A DNA stretch of 64,000 bases from Siphonodentalium dalli. Taxonomy: Eukaryota > Mollusca > Scaphopoda > Gadilida > Siphonodentaliidae. This document shows, piece after piece, positions 24,860-35,900 of this stretch (position 1 is the first letter of the stretch; each line of letters begins with the position of its first letter). The stretch is from NCBI GenBank assembly GCA_032622095.1, contig CP136067.1, forward strand, positions 197,248,052 through 197,312,051, in the 5' to 3' direction. The notes beneath the pieces were generated by a model. The model saw nothing but the letters and a program-made list of their open reading frames with translations, made no database searches and was not told the DNA's origin. Made by a program: the position numbers and the translations under genes.

Positions 24860-26600
24860 GTGTATGATACAGGTGATAAAGTACTTTTGGTAGGGGGTGA
24901 CCACATATATGTTGACACATAAACTATCCTCGGTTAGATTGAACTGAGGTATCAAGTCCACTCAGATATGTTGAGTACCACGAGCCATGCCATCACAATG
25001 GCACCAGTTTTGGGGTAACAATTTATAATTAGCTGGATAAATATTTACTATAGGACTATCATAGAAATAGGGGGTTCAATTCCACGCAGATGGGAATAAA
25101 TATGCATATTTGATTCCAACATGAAACGTATAAAACAATATAGTACGATCACAACGCAGGCAACAGGAGTTTTATGTACATAATTGTTAATATCACTCAA
25201 ACTCAACAAGAGTGTACGATTGAAGTGGTTCGATCAGATCTTTCAAACTTTGTCATATAGTTAGCTGAGACTGACACAAATCGTCGTTCTATATAGAAGT
25301 CTTTTAAAACAGGTAAACTTAAACATATGATATCCAGTAAAAATTATGGGGAAAGAGGGTGTGGGGATCCGCCCCCAAATGTGTTGGAGGAAAACATTAT
25401 TTTTGCATGTAGGGAGGATGGTGGACCCATGGTTGGGAGGGATTTTTATTATGTACGACCATTGTTTTCTTTTTGCATACACCCCTTATCGATTGCTCAA
25501 TGATATAGCCGGTGGCACCAATGACAGCCTGAGTGTGGAACTAGAATTGACGAACCACCACGAGTCAAATAAGTACAAATGACAATAAGTGATGGGACTC
25601 AGAATTCGTCCTTAAGAGTCACACACGCGTCGTTGAAGGTCGAATTCTGTCGCAAGGAGGCCGTTCACATGAGCGATTGATTTCAATTTGATCGCCATTG
25701 GCGGCTTATCGTCAGTGATCGCACATGCTAAACACCAATCAATCGAGGCCAGATATTTGACCTATTCTGCGAATTTTCTATTAGTAATAGTTGTTTCAGT
25801 TGCAAAATGCGGCCAGTCGGAGTTATCTGCAGTCGAAAAAGCGGAAATTAATTGTCTTGTGGTTGGCAGGAATGGCACACAAACGTGCTTTGAGCCAAAT
25901 AAGATTTTGGGTTCATCCGATTTGTCCAAAAATAAAAATTCCCGGCTGAATTGTCTATCCGTTGCAAATATTCCGACCATATGGATTGCAGGATCTAAAT
26001 ACTTCCAACAGTTTTTGGTACCAGTTATATAGGAAAATGGCAACATATATATAAGGGGATTGGGTGAATAGGATTTAAAGTGGTTTCAAAAATACCCCAA
26101 GCGAAAAATGTTAACCCATGCAAGGGAGTGTGGTGAATAAGGATTCACCCATTTTGGAATTTCGGGTTCCAAGGGAGTGGTGAAGATGGACATTTATGTG
26201 GGACCCCACTACCCAACGTAGATTCTCTAGCATTACATATCACCGTATATATTGATTCACAATCTTGGGTAGAGTTTTGCGCGAGACTGACAGGTGTTAT
26301 AATTCGATTGGATTTTACAAAAATCATCACTGATGCGTTGGAAACTTCGTTCCAAGCCATTTCCTTTCCGTACTTCATTTATTATTTTGTCGGCCATGCA
26401 TCAGTTATGAGAATGACTGTACCCGGACATCATATGCTGGTCGAGTGAACCATGGCATTTCATGTAACGGCTATCTCGAGGACGAGGTTGATTGCAGAAG
26501 ATAATTGGTCACGAATAGGACGTGGTTGGTTGATGAAGGTCACGAATAGCTCTGCGTTATGTTAACACGCACCTTAAAAATCGCGGCGATTAATCGCCAG
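24860..26600. other. Unit A-specific segment without a recognised gene
   Basis: This 1.7 kb is absent from the paralogous unit B interval, which is continuous at about 59300-59370. Words such as gcgattgatttc near 25675 and gcgattaatcgcc near 26585 hint at inverted ends of a DNA element, but I could not define termini. Open frames on both strands at 25688-26046 have no recognisable domain. Confidence 0.35.
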
Positions 26601-26624
26601 CGATTGTGCAATATAAATAGACCC

Positions 26625-27640
26625 TTAGATGGTTTCGAAGCAAACGAAAAAAACTGCAGTAGTTGTATCCATTGCCTGTGAGACAGGTTCTGGAACAGGA
26701 GTAACATCATGTTCTTGAACTTGTGTTGCTAGTGATATACTGACAAGTTTTGTTATCTGTCTGAGTGTCGGCATCAACATATTTTTTTCTAGAAACGGAA
26801 GCTCAGTATGTGACTTGAGAAATTGATGGGCTGGCACCAACTATTTTCTTAGCATCGAAATACGATAAAATGATTCTCAGCCTTAAATATTTGTATCTTG
26901 AATCTTAGTCCCATGTGGGACATGAACGATCCATTGCAGCATGTGAACCTTGACAATTAGAATTTTGTTTATGATTTGTACAATCCTTATGATCATGACC
27001 AGAAGCATAACAGCGTGTACAGATGGTTTCTTTACTTTTACAATGTTCCTGGCCATGGTCGTTGCCATGGCATATAAAACATCGTAATGGATTTGGGACA
27101 TATGTACTTATATCTACCATTATGTACCCAACCTTTAACGTCGGTTGAGATTTAAAGTAGATAAGTATTCAGAGGAACTCGTAGTCCATCAACAGGTTCT
27201 GTAACTCCCTGTGGTGTCAACTACGCTAATATTTCTGTTTTTTTTAAGAATAAGCTATATCGCGGTGTCTCAACACAGCTCTGCTACTATTCAATGTCTT
27301 GTGAGTAGTAACACACAGTGGTGTTTATGCAATAGTTGTTAACTGCAGCAGAGCATCAGACTGAACTTTCATTGAACATTCAATTAAGAGAGGAGCCACT
27401 TATTGGCCCAGTTCTGATTGGTTTAACATATTTCAATTGTCCAGCAATGCTTTGTAGCGTTTTATCAATGACAGAGATAGGTCTTTTCACATTTGGGTCA
27501 CAGCTAAGAACCAAATACTGAGGGAATACCAAAATATCATTGGAACTTGGTGAGTCATCATTCTTATGAGCAATACGTTGTTTTTTTGTTTTGAGTTGCC
27601 ATACGAAAAGAAAAAAACAAATCGACAACTAGCCCAGTAG
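26625..27640 (-). pseudogene. Degenerate gag-like ORF1 of a non-LTR retrotransposon, unit A
   Basis: Two zinc knuckles of CX2CX4HX4C type are visible on the minus strand near 27090-27000 (CFICHGNDHGQEHC and CTRCYASGHDHKDC), followed by a SHAAMDRSCPTWD segment. Further N-terminal, near 27590-27390, is a TKKQRIAHKNDDSP...FPQYLVL...IAGQLKYVKPIR stretch. This order is typical of LINE ORF1 proteins, which bind element RNA. Frames are interrupted between the parts, so it is a relic. A paralogous relic lies at 59340-60260. Confidence 0.8.
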
Positions 27641-27944
27641 CCGCCGTGGACTACCCTACAAATTCTGATCGGACCAAGGCTGAAGCAGTGACCAGTTTAG
27701 CCACTGCATATAGCAGCCTCCCGGTATCTCCCCATAGTGAGGCAGGCGTGAACAATACAGGATTCAACACTCAGCAATCATCAGGACGAACACAATAAAG
27801 ACAGGAGATAACTGAAACACAATTCGTGAAAAAAAAAACAGTAAACAATACTTCAAACATCAGACGAGCAATACAACATATAACAACAATTTAATCTGAA
27901 AAACCATTGGGAGACGTGACTAACCGATTGATTGAGCCGGATCA

Positions 27945-28352
27945 AACTTCTTCGATGATTTTTTTTACCCTGTGCCAATGCATTCTCTTATATATGCGAG
28001 TCGACCATAGGTCGCCTCGCACATATAAGAGAATGCATTGGCCTAACAATTGTTTACAATTATAATAATTTTTTCTTGTATATTTAACAATTTTATAATT
28101 TCACCCATACAGAGCCCCAGACAAATGAGCAGACGACACTCTTCTATATGCTTCTATATATGTGTGGGGCTCCCTGCAGGGTATTGGGTGTTTTTTATGT
28201 TATGTCCTAAAAATTGTAAGAAACATTTATTTAAAAAAAATGATAAAAAATTGTTAGGCCAATGCATTCTCTTATATATGCGAGGCGACTTATGGTCGAC
28301 TCTCTCTCTCTAAGAGAATGCATTGGCACATGGTAAAAAAATCATCAAAGAA
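27945..28352. mobile_element. Palindrome-ended MITE ('CCAATGCATTCTC' family) inserted in the ORF1 relic
   Basis: Both ends are themselves palindromes of about 70 bp (27966-28045 and 28254-28330) containing ccaatgcattctcttatata. The outermost cttctt(c/t)gatgattttt sequence is also inverted at the two ends. The centre contains a tgcttctatatatgtgtggg segment, also present at 63450-63480. The paralogous unit B position (about 60560) lacks it, so the insertion is later than the duplication. Confidence 0.82.
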
Positions 28353-28650
28353 GAGATGTAGAACCAAAGAGGACCATGAGCTACTGTCGTATCCGCAGGT
28401 CGATGCCTCACGTGATACGGCCGCCCTAGTACCTCCAGGACTCACACACCACACCTCACGGGATGCACTCCACGGTAAACAGGGTGCCACATTGGGGGAT
28501 TCGTACCCCTCGCAGTGGGGCGGTAGGCCAATTCTACCCCGGACACACGAGGTTCCAATCACGGAAGGTTTAATGGATCATGTCACATCAATCACTTCCG
28601 CCTTCCATGCTACTATTTGTAGTGACTTGGATTGGGCTTAGATAGATTTT
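28353..28650 (-). repeat. Probable 5' part of the ORF1-bearing LINE
   Basis: It is paralogous to 60575-60865 in unit B and collinear with the ORF1 relic. No domain is readable in it. Assignment to the LINE 5' region is by position only. Confidence 0.4.
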
Positions 28651-28661
28651 TGTTAAATGAT

Positions 28662-29204
28662 CGGGGGGGGGGGGGGGTCGGAAAGAAATTTCAGGCACGT
28701 AGGGCATTTTTTCCCTTTCGATCATTATTTGTACCCACCCACCCCCACCGCCAATTTTTTTCCGTTTTCGGCAGTTTTTTCCGACCATATTTTGACACCC
28801 ACCCCCATTTTAACACTAAAACACAGATTTGCGGGGGGAAATTCACTGTAAATAGCTGTATACGAATATATGTGCATACTAATTATCATGGATGTTAACA
28901 TGAACATGCAAATAGGAATGAGTCATTTTGAGGTCATTCGGCCAAAAAAACATGGCTGCCAGCGGCCATCTTGGATTTCAAAATTTGCAACAAAATACAA
29001 CACGATAACTGCCTGCAGTTAGTTTACCAGTTAGAATTACATTATTTCTCTCATTCAAAGTGGTTTTGAAGCCCAACTCATTGCCAAAACACTAAAAAAA
29101 CAAGAAGGAAATTTTTTTATTAGTTGCGGAAAAAATTGCTTGTTGGTGGCTTTGACCACCCACCCACCCCGGCATACGTGCCGGAAATATTTTTTACCCC
29201 GCTG
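28662..29204. mobile_element. Poly-G-terminated MITE, 7-bp TSD (copy 1)
   Basis: The 543-bp element begins CGGGGGGG, ends CCCCGCTG, and is flanked by aaatgat at 28655-28661 and 29205-29211. Unit B has the empty site near 60878. The interior carries inverted ggcacgtat/atacgtgcc words near the ends and an 'aagatggccgctgg'-like segment. It is the reverse orientation of copies at 44581-45130 and 50995-51541. It has no coding capacity. Confidence 0.88.
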
Positions 29205-29262
29205 AAATGATAGGAATATTTATTGTCATTTACAGAAAGAGGTCATCATCAATCACTATGAC

Positions 29263-29516
29263 CAAGCCTTGAAATAGCGTGTCTGTCATTTGCAGAATGA
29301 GGTCCCCAGAGGGTTAATTTAGTGATGCTATCCCGCACAGCGGGCTATCATCACCAAATTCACCCTCTGGGGACCCCATTCTGTTCACACCTTAGCAGAA
29401 TGAGGTTAACAGAGGGCGAATTTTGTGATGCTAGCCCGCTACGCGGGGTAGCATCACTAAATTCACCCTCTGGGGACCTCATTCTGCAAATGACAGACAC
29501 ACTATTTCAAGGCTTG
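29263..29516. mobile_element. Hairpin MITE ('CAAGCC' family), double palindrome, 8-bp TSD
   Basis: Two tandem palindromes are enclosed by CAAGCCTTGAAATAG and its inverse. actatgac flanks at 29255-29262 and 29517-29524. Unit B shows the empty site at about 60915. The loops contain the cccgct...gcgggcta motif. Confidence 0.88.
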
Positions 29517-29904
29517 ACTATGACTTGTATTAACCCTATCGATCAAAGCATTGCAGAGTGCTTGTACGAGCAAGTTTCACTGAATAACTATCTCTTAGGA
29601 ATCCCTTTGCACTTATATTATCTGAGGTTGTTTTTGTCTGCTTATTAGCCTTATATTTCCTGAATATCCCTCAAGGATCTCCCAAAAGTGTAAAACGTCA
29701 CCGAAGTATCGCACACTCAATTCCTGGAATGACGTTTTTAAAAGTGATTTTTCGAAATGCTGGGTGACTCTTTGAACGTTTAGGAGATCCTGGATGTCTA
29801 TTTCCATGACACAATGACCAATTCAGCAATAATAGACTGTTCGAATGAATACTTTTGTCACTAAATGGGAGAATCCATTAGTATCTGAAAGGGTAAAGAA
29901 AGTC

Positions 29905-30945
29905 ATCGAATTAATTCAGACTGGCCGTGTAACGGAGGCCACATTGAATTAATTCAGACTGGCCGTGTAACGGAGGCCACATTGAATTAATTCAGACTGG
30001 CCGTATAACGGAGGCCACATTGAATTAATTAAGACTGGCCGTGTAACGGAGGTCACATGTTTGGGACGCCACGATAATGTTGTTAGTAGTATTATTAAAT
30101 TAATTCAGACTGGCCGTGCATAACGGAGGCCACATGTCTGGGACGCCACGATAAGGTTGTTCGTAGTATTATTAAATTAATTCAGACTGGCCGTGCATAT
30201 CGGAGGCCACAGGTCTGGGACGCCACGATAAGGTTGTTAGTAGTATTATTAAATTAATTCAGACTGGCCGTGTAACGGAGGCCACATGTTTGGGACGCCA
30301 CGATAAGGTTGTTAGTAGTATTATTAAATTAATTCAGACTGGCCGTGCATAACGGAGGCCACATGTCTGGGACGCCACGATAAGGTTGTTAGTAGTATTA
30401 TTAAATTAATTCAGACTGGCCGTGCATATCGGAGGCCACAGGTCTGGGACGCCACGATAAGGTTGTTAGTAGTATTATTAAATTAATTCAGACTGGCCGT
30501 GTAACGGAGGCCACAGGTTTTATGACGCCACGATAAGGTTGTTAGTAGTATTATTAAATTAATTCAGACTGGCCGTGTAACGGAGGCCACAGGTTTGAGA
30601 CGCCACGATAAGGTTGTTAGTAGTATTATTAAATTAATTCAGACTGGCCGCGTAACGGAGGCCACATGTCTGGGACGCCACGATAAGGTTGTTAGTAGTA
30701 TTATTAAATTAAATCAGACTGGCCGTGTAACGGAGGCCACAAGTTTGGGACGCCACAATAAGGTTGTTAGTAGTATTATTAAATCAATTCAGACTGGCCG
30801 TGTAACGGAGGCCACAGGTTTGGGACGCCACGCTAAGGTTGTTAGTAGTATTATTAAATTAATTCAGACTGGCCGTGTAACGGAGGCCACAGGTTTGGGA
30901 CGCCACGATAAGGTTGTTAGTAGTATTATTAAATTAAAGCAGTTG
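29905..30945. repeat. 75-77-bp minisatellite with 37-bp short units at the left end
   Basis: The unit contains aattaattcagactggccgt, gtaacggaggccac and gacgccacgataaggttgtt. Three short units, holding only the first half, precede about twelve full ones. The plus-strand frame 30595-30996 reads a 25-residue repeat and is an artefact. No paralogue is visible in the B-C interval. Confidence 0.95.
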
Positions 30946-31009
30946 GTTCAATATAAAACATTTATATGGCATCGACAATTATCAATGACAAGATAAATCG
31001 GAAGAAAAC

Positions 31010-31277
31010 GGTTGGCGATTATCGCAATATATACGATAGGGGAATACTCCGACGTTTGTACTCAGATATCATCATTTTTTGTACCTCGCCTAAGTTTTAC
31101 GGGAAAATGGCTAATTTGAATCTATGAAAATAAAATAAAACAATACGAAGATGATATGTTTAACATTTCTTAAGCATGAAATTGGCGATAAGATGTTCCC
31201 AGAGTACGTTATACTTGCGATAGTTATATACGTTACGCACACAGGGTTCCTCTATCGTATTGCGATAATCGCCAACC
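31010..31277. mobile_element. MULE-like MITE, 9-bp TSD
   Basis: Ends GGTTGGCGATTATCGCAATA and its inverse form a terminal inverted repeat of about 20 bp. gaagaaaac is duplicated at 31001-31009 and 31278-31286. A 9-bp TSD is typical of Mutator-like elements. No transposase is present. Confidence 0.72.
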
Positions 31278-31499
31278 GAAGAAAACGCACATGGAAATAC
31301 ATGAGATGTTCGATTGGGAAACCGAACGGAACAGAACACAGTAATATATACCAGAAATAACAACGCCGAAGTAACAACGCCGAACAAGCAACATGATTGC
31401 GAAGCAAAGTTATGGCGCAAGCCAACAACTGAAAATGCCAGGTACAGTAAAAACTAAATCAGATTTTGAATCTGAATCATTCAAGTCTTCTAATATTGC

Positions 31500-32397
31500 C
31501 TGACATTTGCAGGAAGAGGTCCCCAGAGGGTGAATTTAGTGATGATACCAAACACAACCGCAAGCATAACTCAGTTCACCCTCCGTGGACGTCATTCTGC
31601 TTAGGCTTCATCTTCTGAGAAGTATCTATATTCTCAAATTAACATTATTGTTAGTTACACATCCATTCTATTCAGTTTCTATATCCCCTAATTTGCAGAG
31701 GATAAAATGCATAATCGAGGTGACTAATGGGTGAACATCACCGACTTCAACTGGGGAACTCCAATCTGATCCCAGGTCTCCCATAAGCCATAGCAGTTGA
31801 GGCCTAAGCAGAATGAGGTCTCCATAAGGTGAATTTGGTGATGCTAGCCACCCGTGTGGGACAGCGTCACTAAATTCACCCTCTGGGGGACCTCATTCTG
31901 CAGATGTTCAATTCAATTTTTAATCTCAATAAACCAATACACGGCATCTGAGATATACACATTTAAATACAAATACATGACAAAAGCACATTTAACAGGT
32001 ATATACATACTTATATAATAGTATATGTAATATTAATGTATTCATTGAAGGCACATCCACCCAAAACTTATGTTATGAAACCTTTAAGTGCGAATGAGAC
32101 ACTTCCCTATTCGGCAGTACTGTGAATATCGCAACGTTTAGTTGTTGACATGGGATCATTGGAAATAATAATAAAACTAGAAACAAATCATTGAATAAAA
32201 AGATAAAGACCAAGCCAGGGTGGATGTGCCCGTTTCTATATACAGACTATCTATTTATTTGATACACTCGCGTCATTCACACAGGAATACTGTCATAGCG
32301 ACATGCATATACTAAAATCTATAAATGTTGACTTGAGACGATGGGGCACATGAGCTACAGACATAAGTTGTCAGACACGCTATTTCAAGGCTTGGAT
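31500..32397. mobile_element. Older, longer 'CAAGCC' family element near the 3' end of gene B
   Basis: Palindromic gggtgaatttagtgatg/cattctgc segments occur at 31500-31605 and 31807-31905, and the terminal ctatttcaaggcttgg is at 32379-32394. Copy C carries the counterpart at 61130-61447, so this insertion predates the unit duplication. A third long member is at 38052-38440. Confidence 0.65.
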
Positions 32398-32490
32398 TCA
32401 TTGATATGTATATTTCCCGATAATTTGAAAAGTTCTTGAACCTACAATTATTATAGTTCCCGCTTCATCATCTCTGACATCATCAATATG

Positions 32491-32921
32491 TCAAATACGG
32501 AAGAATCCATTCTTATCAGTCAACTGATCTTTACGGCTACCTTTAGGCTTTAGCTGTCTCCTTGACGACTGTATTGGTGCAGTCTGTTGTTTCTCTATCT
32601 CAATCTTAGGACCAGCTGTTATGCTCCGTATTTCCTGCGTTTGGCTACAAGACGGCCCTGGATATTGATGAACAGTGGCTACTGTACTAAAAGTGGGCGC
32701 TGGAGTCAGACTAGGAGAAGAGCATCTCATTTGAAGAGTTGGATTTTCCGACCCAGTTTTTATTTTCTTCAGATAAGCCAGTGCCATGTTTTTGCTTGGA
32801 GATGATACTGCACTCGTTTCTGATAGGTTTTGATTGGACGACTCATTACATGGAGTGGGAGATGACCTAGTTTGAGCTTCTCTGATAATCGATGAGCTGC
32901 TTTGTCCTCTGGAGTGCTGAC
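32491..32921 (-). CDS. MyD88 copy B exon 7 (C-terminal tail, stop)
   Basis: The acceptor is ttccag|GTCAGCAC. Phase 1 from exon 6 continues in frame for 142 codons to TGA at 32493-32491. The encoded tail is low-complexity and rich in Ser, Thr, Pro and Gln (for example SSPSLTPAPTFSTVATV), with basic segments KKIK and KPKGSRK. No domain is recognised. A close paralogue at 61958-61684 supports it as real coding sequence. Membership in MyD88 rests on the splice signals and matching phase; an RNA read across the junction would prove it. The nearest AATAAA on this strand is at 32259-32254. Confidence 0.75.
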
Positions 32922-35900
32922 CTGGAAGTATATTTAGATTAGAGTGACGTGGAACACTTAGGTAATCGAATAAGGAAAAAACACGTATCTTGTCACAGTA
33001 GTCGAAGATGCATAATCCAAATTACTACTTTTTTTGCTTCGATTGTAAACATTTGATTCGATTCCAGGAACATAGCCATCAAAGCTCAGAGTGATCAGAT
33101 ATCGATTTTTGAATTTGTTATTTCCTGAGTTTGTCATTTTTGGCGCCCTGGCAAATATTTGTCAAGCCGACTGTCTCGGAAAAAATTCAGATGAAGATGG
33201 ATAACTCTAAATACAAGTGGCTTTGTGTGTTAGATATTTGACAATCCGGTCATATTTCGTTGAACAAAATGTTGATAAATAACACGTTTTTGGGCAATTT
33301 TATACTATATTTGACTGTGGTTGGCATAATGTTGGGCAACTAATTTATTCTGATAACTGAAGCGGCATTTTGTTGTTGGAATCTGATGATATGGGAACCA
33401 TCGAATGGGATTGAGTACCTTTCAACGTTAAATAAACATTATAACCAAATTTTCAGCACACAATACCGTATATGAATTATATGCATGCATGAACTCTACT
33501 TTGTAGAATCATTGCAAACTTTGTTTGCAGGTGATAAATACACACAAAACATGACATTTTAAAATTAAAATTAAAATGGAGGTGTGAGTGCACATGTGCC
33601 AACTGAACTGTACTCTTGTCACAATTTTAAGTGCACTTGTACCGATTGTCACGAATAGACTTGTTCTAAGTTTACCAAAATAATCGACTAGACATACAGG
33701 GTTCGCCCTGCCACTTGCCAAATTTGCACATGGCAAAAATAATTCACATTCGGCAAAAAATATTTTCGTTTGGCAAAAGTTTTGGCAAGTCACTTATTAA
33801 TTCCTCAATAAAGTTGAAAAATATCGGTTAATTAATACCATTCATTTTAGGAAATTATTACAATATAATTATATTAGTGGTGTTTTATATGGTTTCGGAA
33901 AGGTTAACACCTCCAAGATGCAGTTAGTTTGATGGCATTAGTATCGATTGGTGGAGGGATTATCCGTATTTACCGTGATGGTTGCGTTTATATAGATAAT
34001 CATTTTGTGATGTTCCCTTCCGATGAAGCAACCCTTCTACGATTTTATTGTTCGGTAATTTATTATTGTTGTATGATAAACCACAATAGAGATGCGAGCG
34101 TCGAAACATAAGATCCAATCAAGGTTGCAGAAAATGATACTATCTGGGATGACATTTGGCAAATTCTAAAAGAATTTGTAAAACATATTTTCATTTGGCA
34201 AATAATTTGGCAAAAGTAAATTTCGGTCCAGCGCGGACCCTGTAGACATATAAAGAATTAAAAACTTGGACAAAGCTGCGTCTTATGATGGAATTAATTG
34301 ATGGCCCGGTGGTATTAAAGGCCCGCTTAATTTTCGAGTCGCCGATTATTTTTTTTATAGTGACATGATATACGGTTTTAATAACAATCTATGCCATAAC
34401 ATATGATTAAAATACTATAATTTATCACTATTTGAAACATCGGTGTCCCAGAAGATGCCCACAGAGATATAGAAAACTTCTGAAATCATAGAATGACTTC
34501 GCACCCCCCTTTGAATCCCAGAATGCAACAGAAGGGGAAGAACTCTATCTTTAATATATGGAGTTATACCCCCTGAATTGAAAATAATACTGCTTTTTAA
34601 TGCAATTTAGATGACAAAACGCGTTGGCAACTCAACAAAACAACATGTCCTCAGTTTATTACACCGGATAAGTTGATACTACAATGTTTTGGAGCTTCCT
34701 CTTTCAGGTGGTATATAATATGGCATATATTTTATATAATGTAATCTGGGGGTTCGAAAATTAAGTGGGTCTTGAAACAAATGGTCATTGAATTTATTTC
34801 TAAGGGAACCACTTGTCAATGAGTATTTAGTATTAAAGGGTTAAAATAACTTACTCTGAGGCATATTGGATGCCGCTGTTGAGTATGATGCTGACGATGA
34901 GTCGGTAAGAGACTCCACACTTTCGTATGTCGGGTCAGACGATTCCCAGTTCACCGATCCACCAAAACTCAAACTGGTTGATCGCAAAAAGGTCTCATTG
35001 GTTATCATGACTTCCTTGGTGTCAAATGGTGCTGTAATAGCACTCGCTAGTCGTACCCATGACCATTTCATGAGATCTGGCTTGGTGAAGTCACAGCTCG
35101 TAACAAATCGGAGTATCTCCGGAAATGGGATGTTTTCTAACAAAACCGGAATGATTTTTTTACTTCTTGCACCTGAAAAATAAGAAAAGATGTTAACGAA
35201 GCTGTCAATTTAGTGTTGTGTACAGCGATCCTTTATTATATCCCATAATACCCGTTATCCGGTGGATATAATGCCCGGGTATATTTTACCGGTGTTCTCA
35301 AAACTCAATAAACAGGACATTACATCTCTCCCCGTTTTGCATAACAAAATAGAATTGGGAAATACATGCATTGATATATTACATAATGATATGAAACCTA
35401 ACTCACATATTACATTCAAACAACATAATCTCACAAGTGAGCTGGTTGTCTCCTAACTCTTATTGGATATCTTCCTCCACAATCATTTGAGGAACCATTA
35501 TCGTTTTCAATCTGAGATCCACATGATGTGGTGATGTTCATCAGTTAATATCCAATCAAAATCAACGTCAGAATCCTCTTGAGGCTTACTAGTAAAAGAG
35601 TTATCAACGATTTTGACCAACTTGATGTGTGAGCTATTTCTTGCCTTTACCTCATTTCCATGTTTAGCAATAACCATGGATACCAATATTTTATATCGAC
35701 CACATTATACGGAATTTGATCAAATAGGGGCTGGATTTTAAGTTTTTTTTAAATATTTTTTTTATCAACACTGTGTCACCAATTGTAATTGTGGAATTTT
35801 GTATTCTGCGATGGCGCTCAGCTGCCGATTTCATTTTCATTTTTGTCATTCGACTTGATGTTGCATTTGTTTTGACATTTACCCGGGATATGAGGCAACT

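Larger units (their letters stand above)
14630..34250. repeat. Tandem segmental duplication, unit A/B part
   Basis: Collinear blocks match the region 48770-63810: 14630-20040 with 48770-53410; 20880-21260 with 54610-55110; 22765-24860 with 58780-59310; 26628-28660 with 59370-60870; 29530-29640 with 60940-61045; and 31570-34250 with 61130-63800. Order and orientation are preserved, and the gaps are unit-specific insertions and minisatellite expansions. Distances between equivalent MyD88 points are 33.2 kb (exon 1 ATG) and 29.0 kb (exon 7 start). I found the blocks by eye, so their boundaries are approximate. Confidence 0.85.

Noticed and set aside
23862-24918. Five overlapping frames of 240-330 codons on both strands with YRSIVPKYRTEV-type repeats
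   Set aside because: Produced by a 10/13-bp minisatellite that lacks stop codons in most frames. The paralogous site has no such frame.
28588-28907. Short frames with FFPFRSLFVPTHPH and PPANLCFSVK
   Set aside because: They lie in the non-coding poly-G MITE, and similar frames recur in each copy.
30595-30996. Frame of 25-residue HDKVVSSIIK repeats
   Set aside because: Artefact of the 75-bp minisatellite. Other unit lengths (77 bp) break the frame upstream.
32587-32805. Plus-strand frame duplicated at 61624-61842
   Set aside because: Antisense to MyD88 exon 7. It is conserved only because the exon is duplicated.
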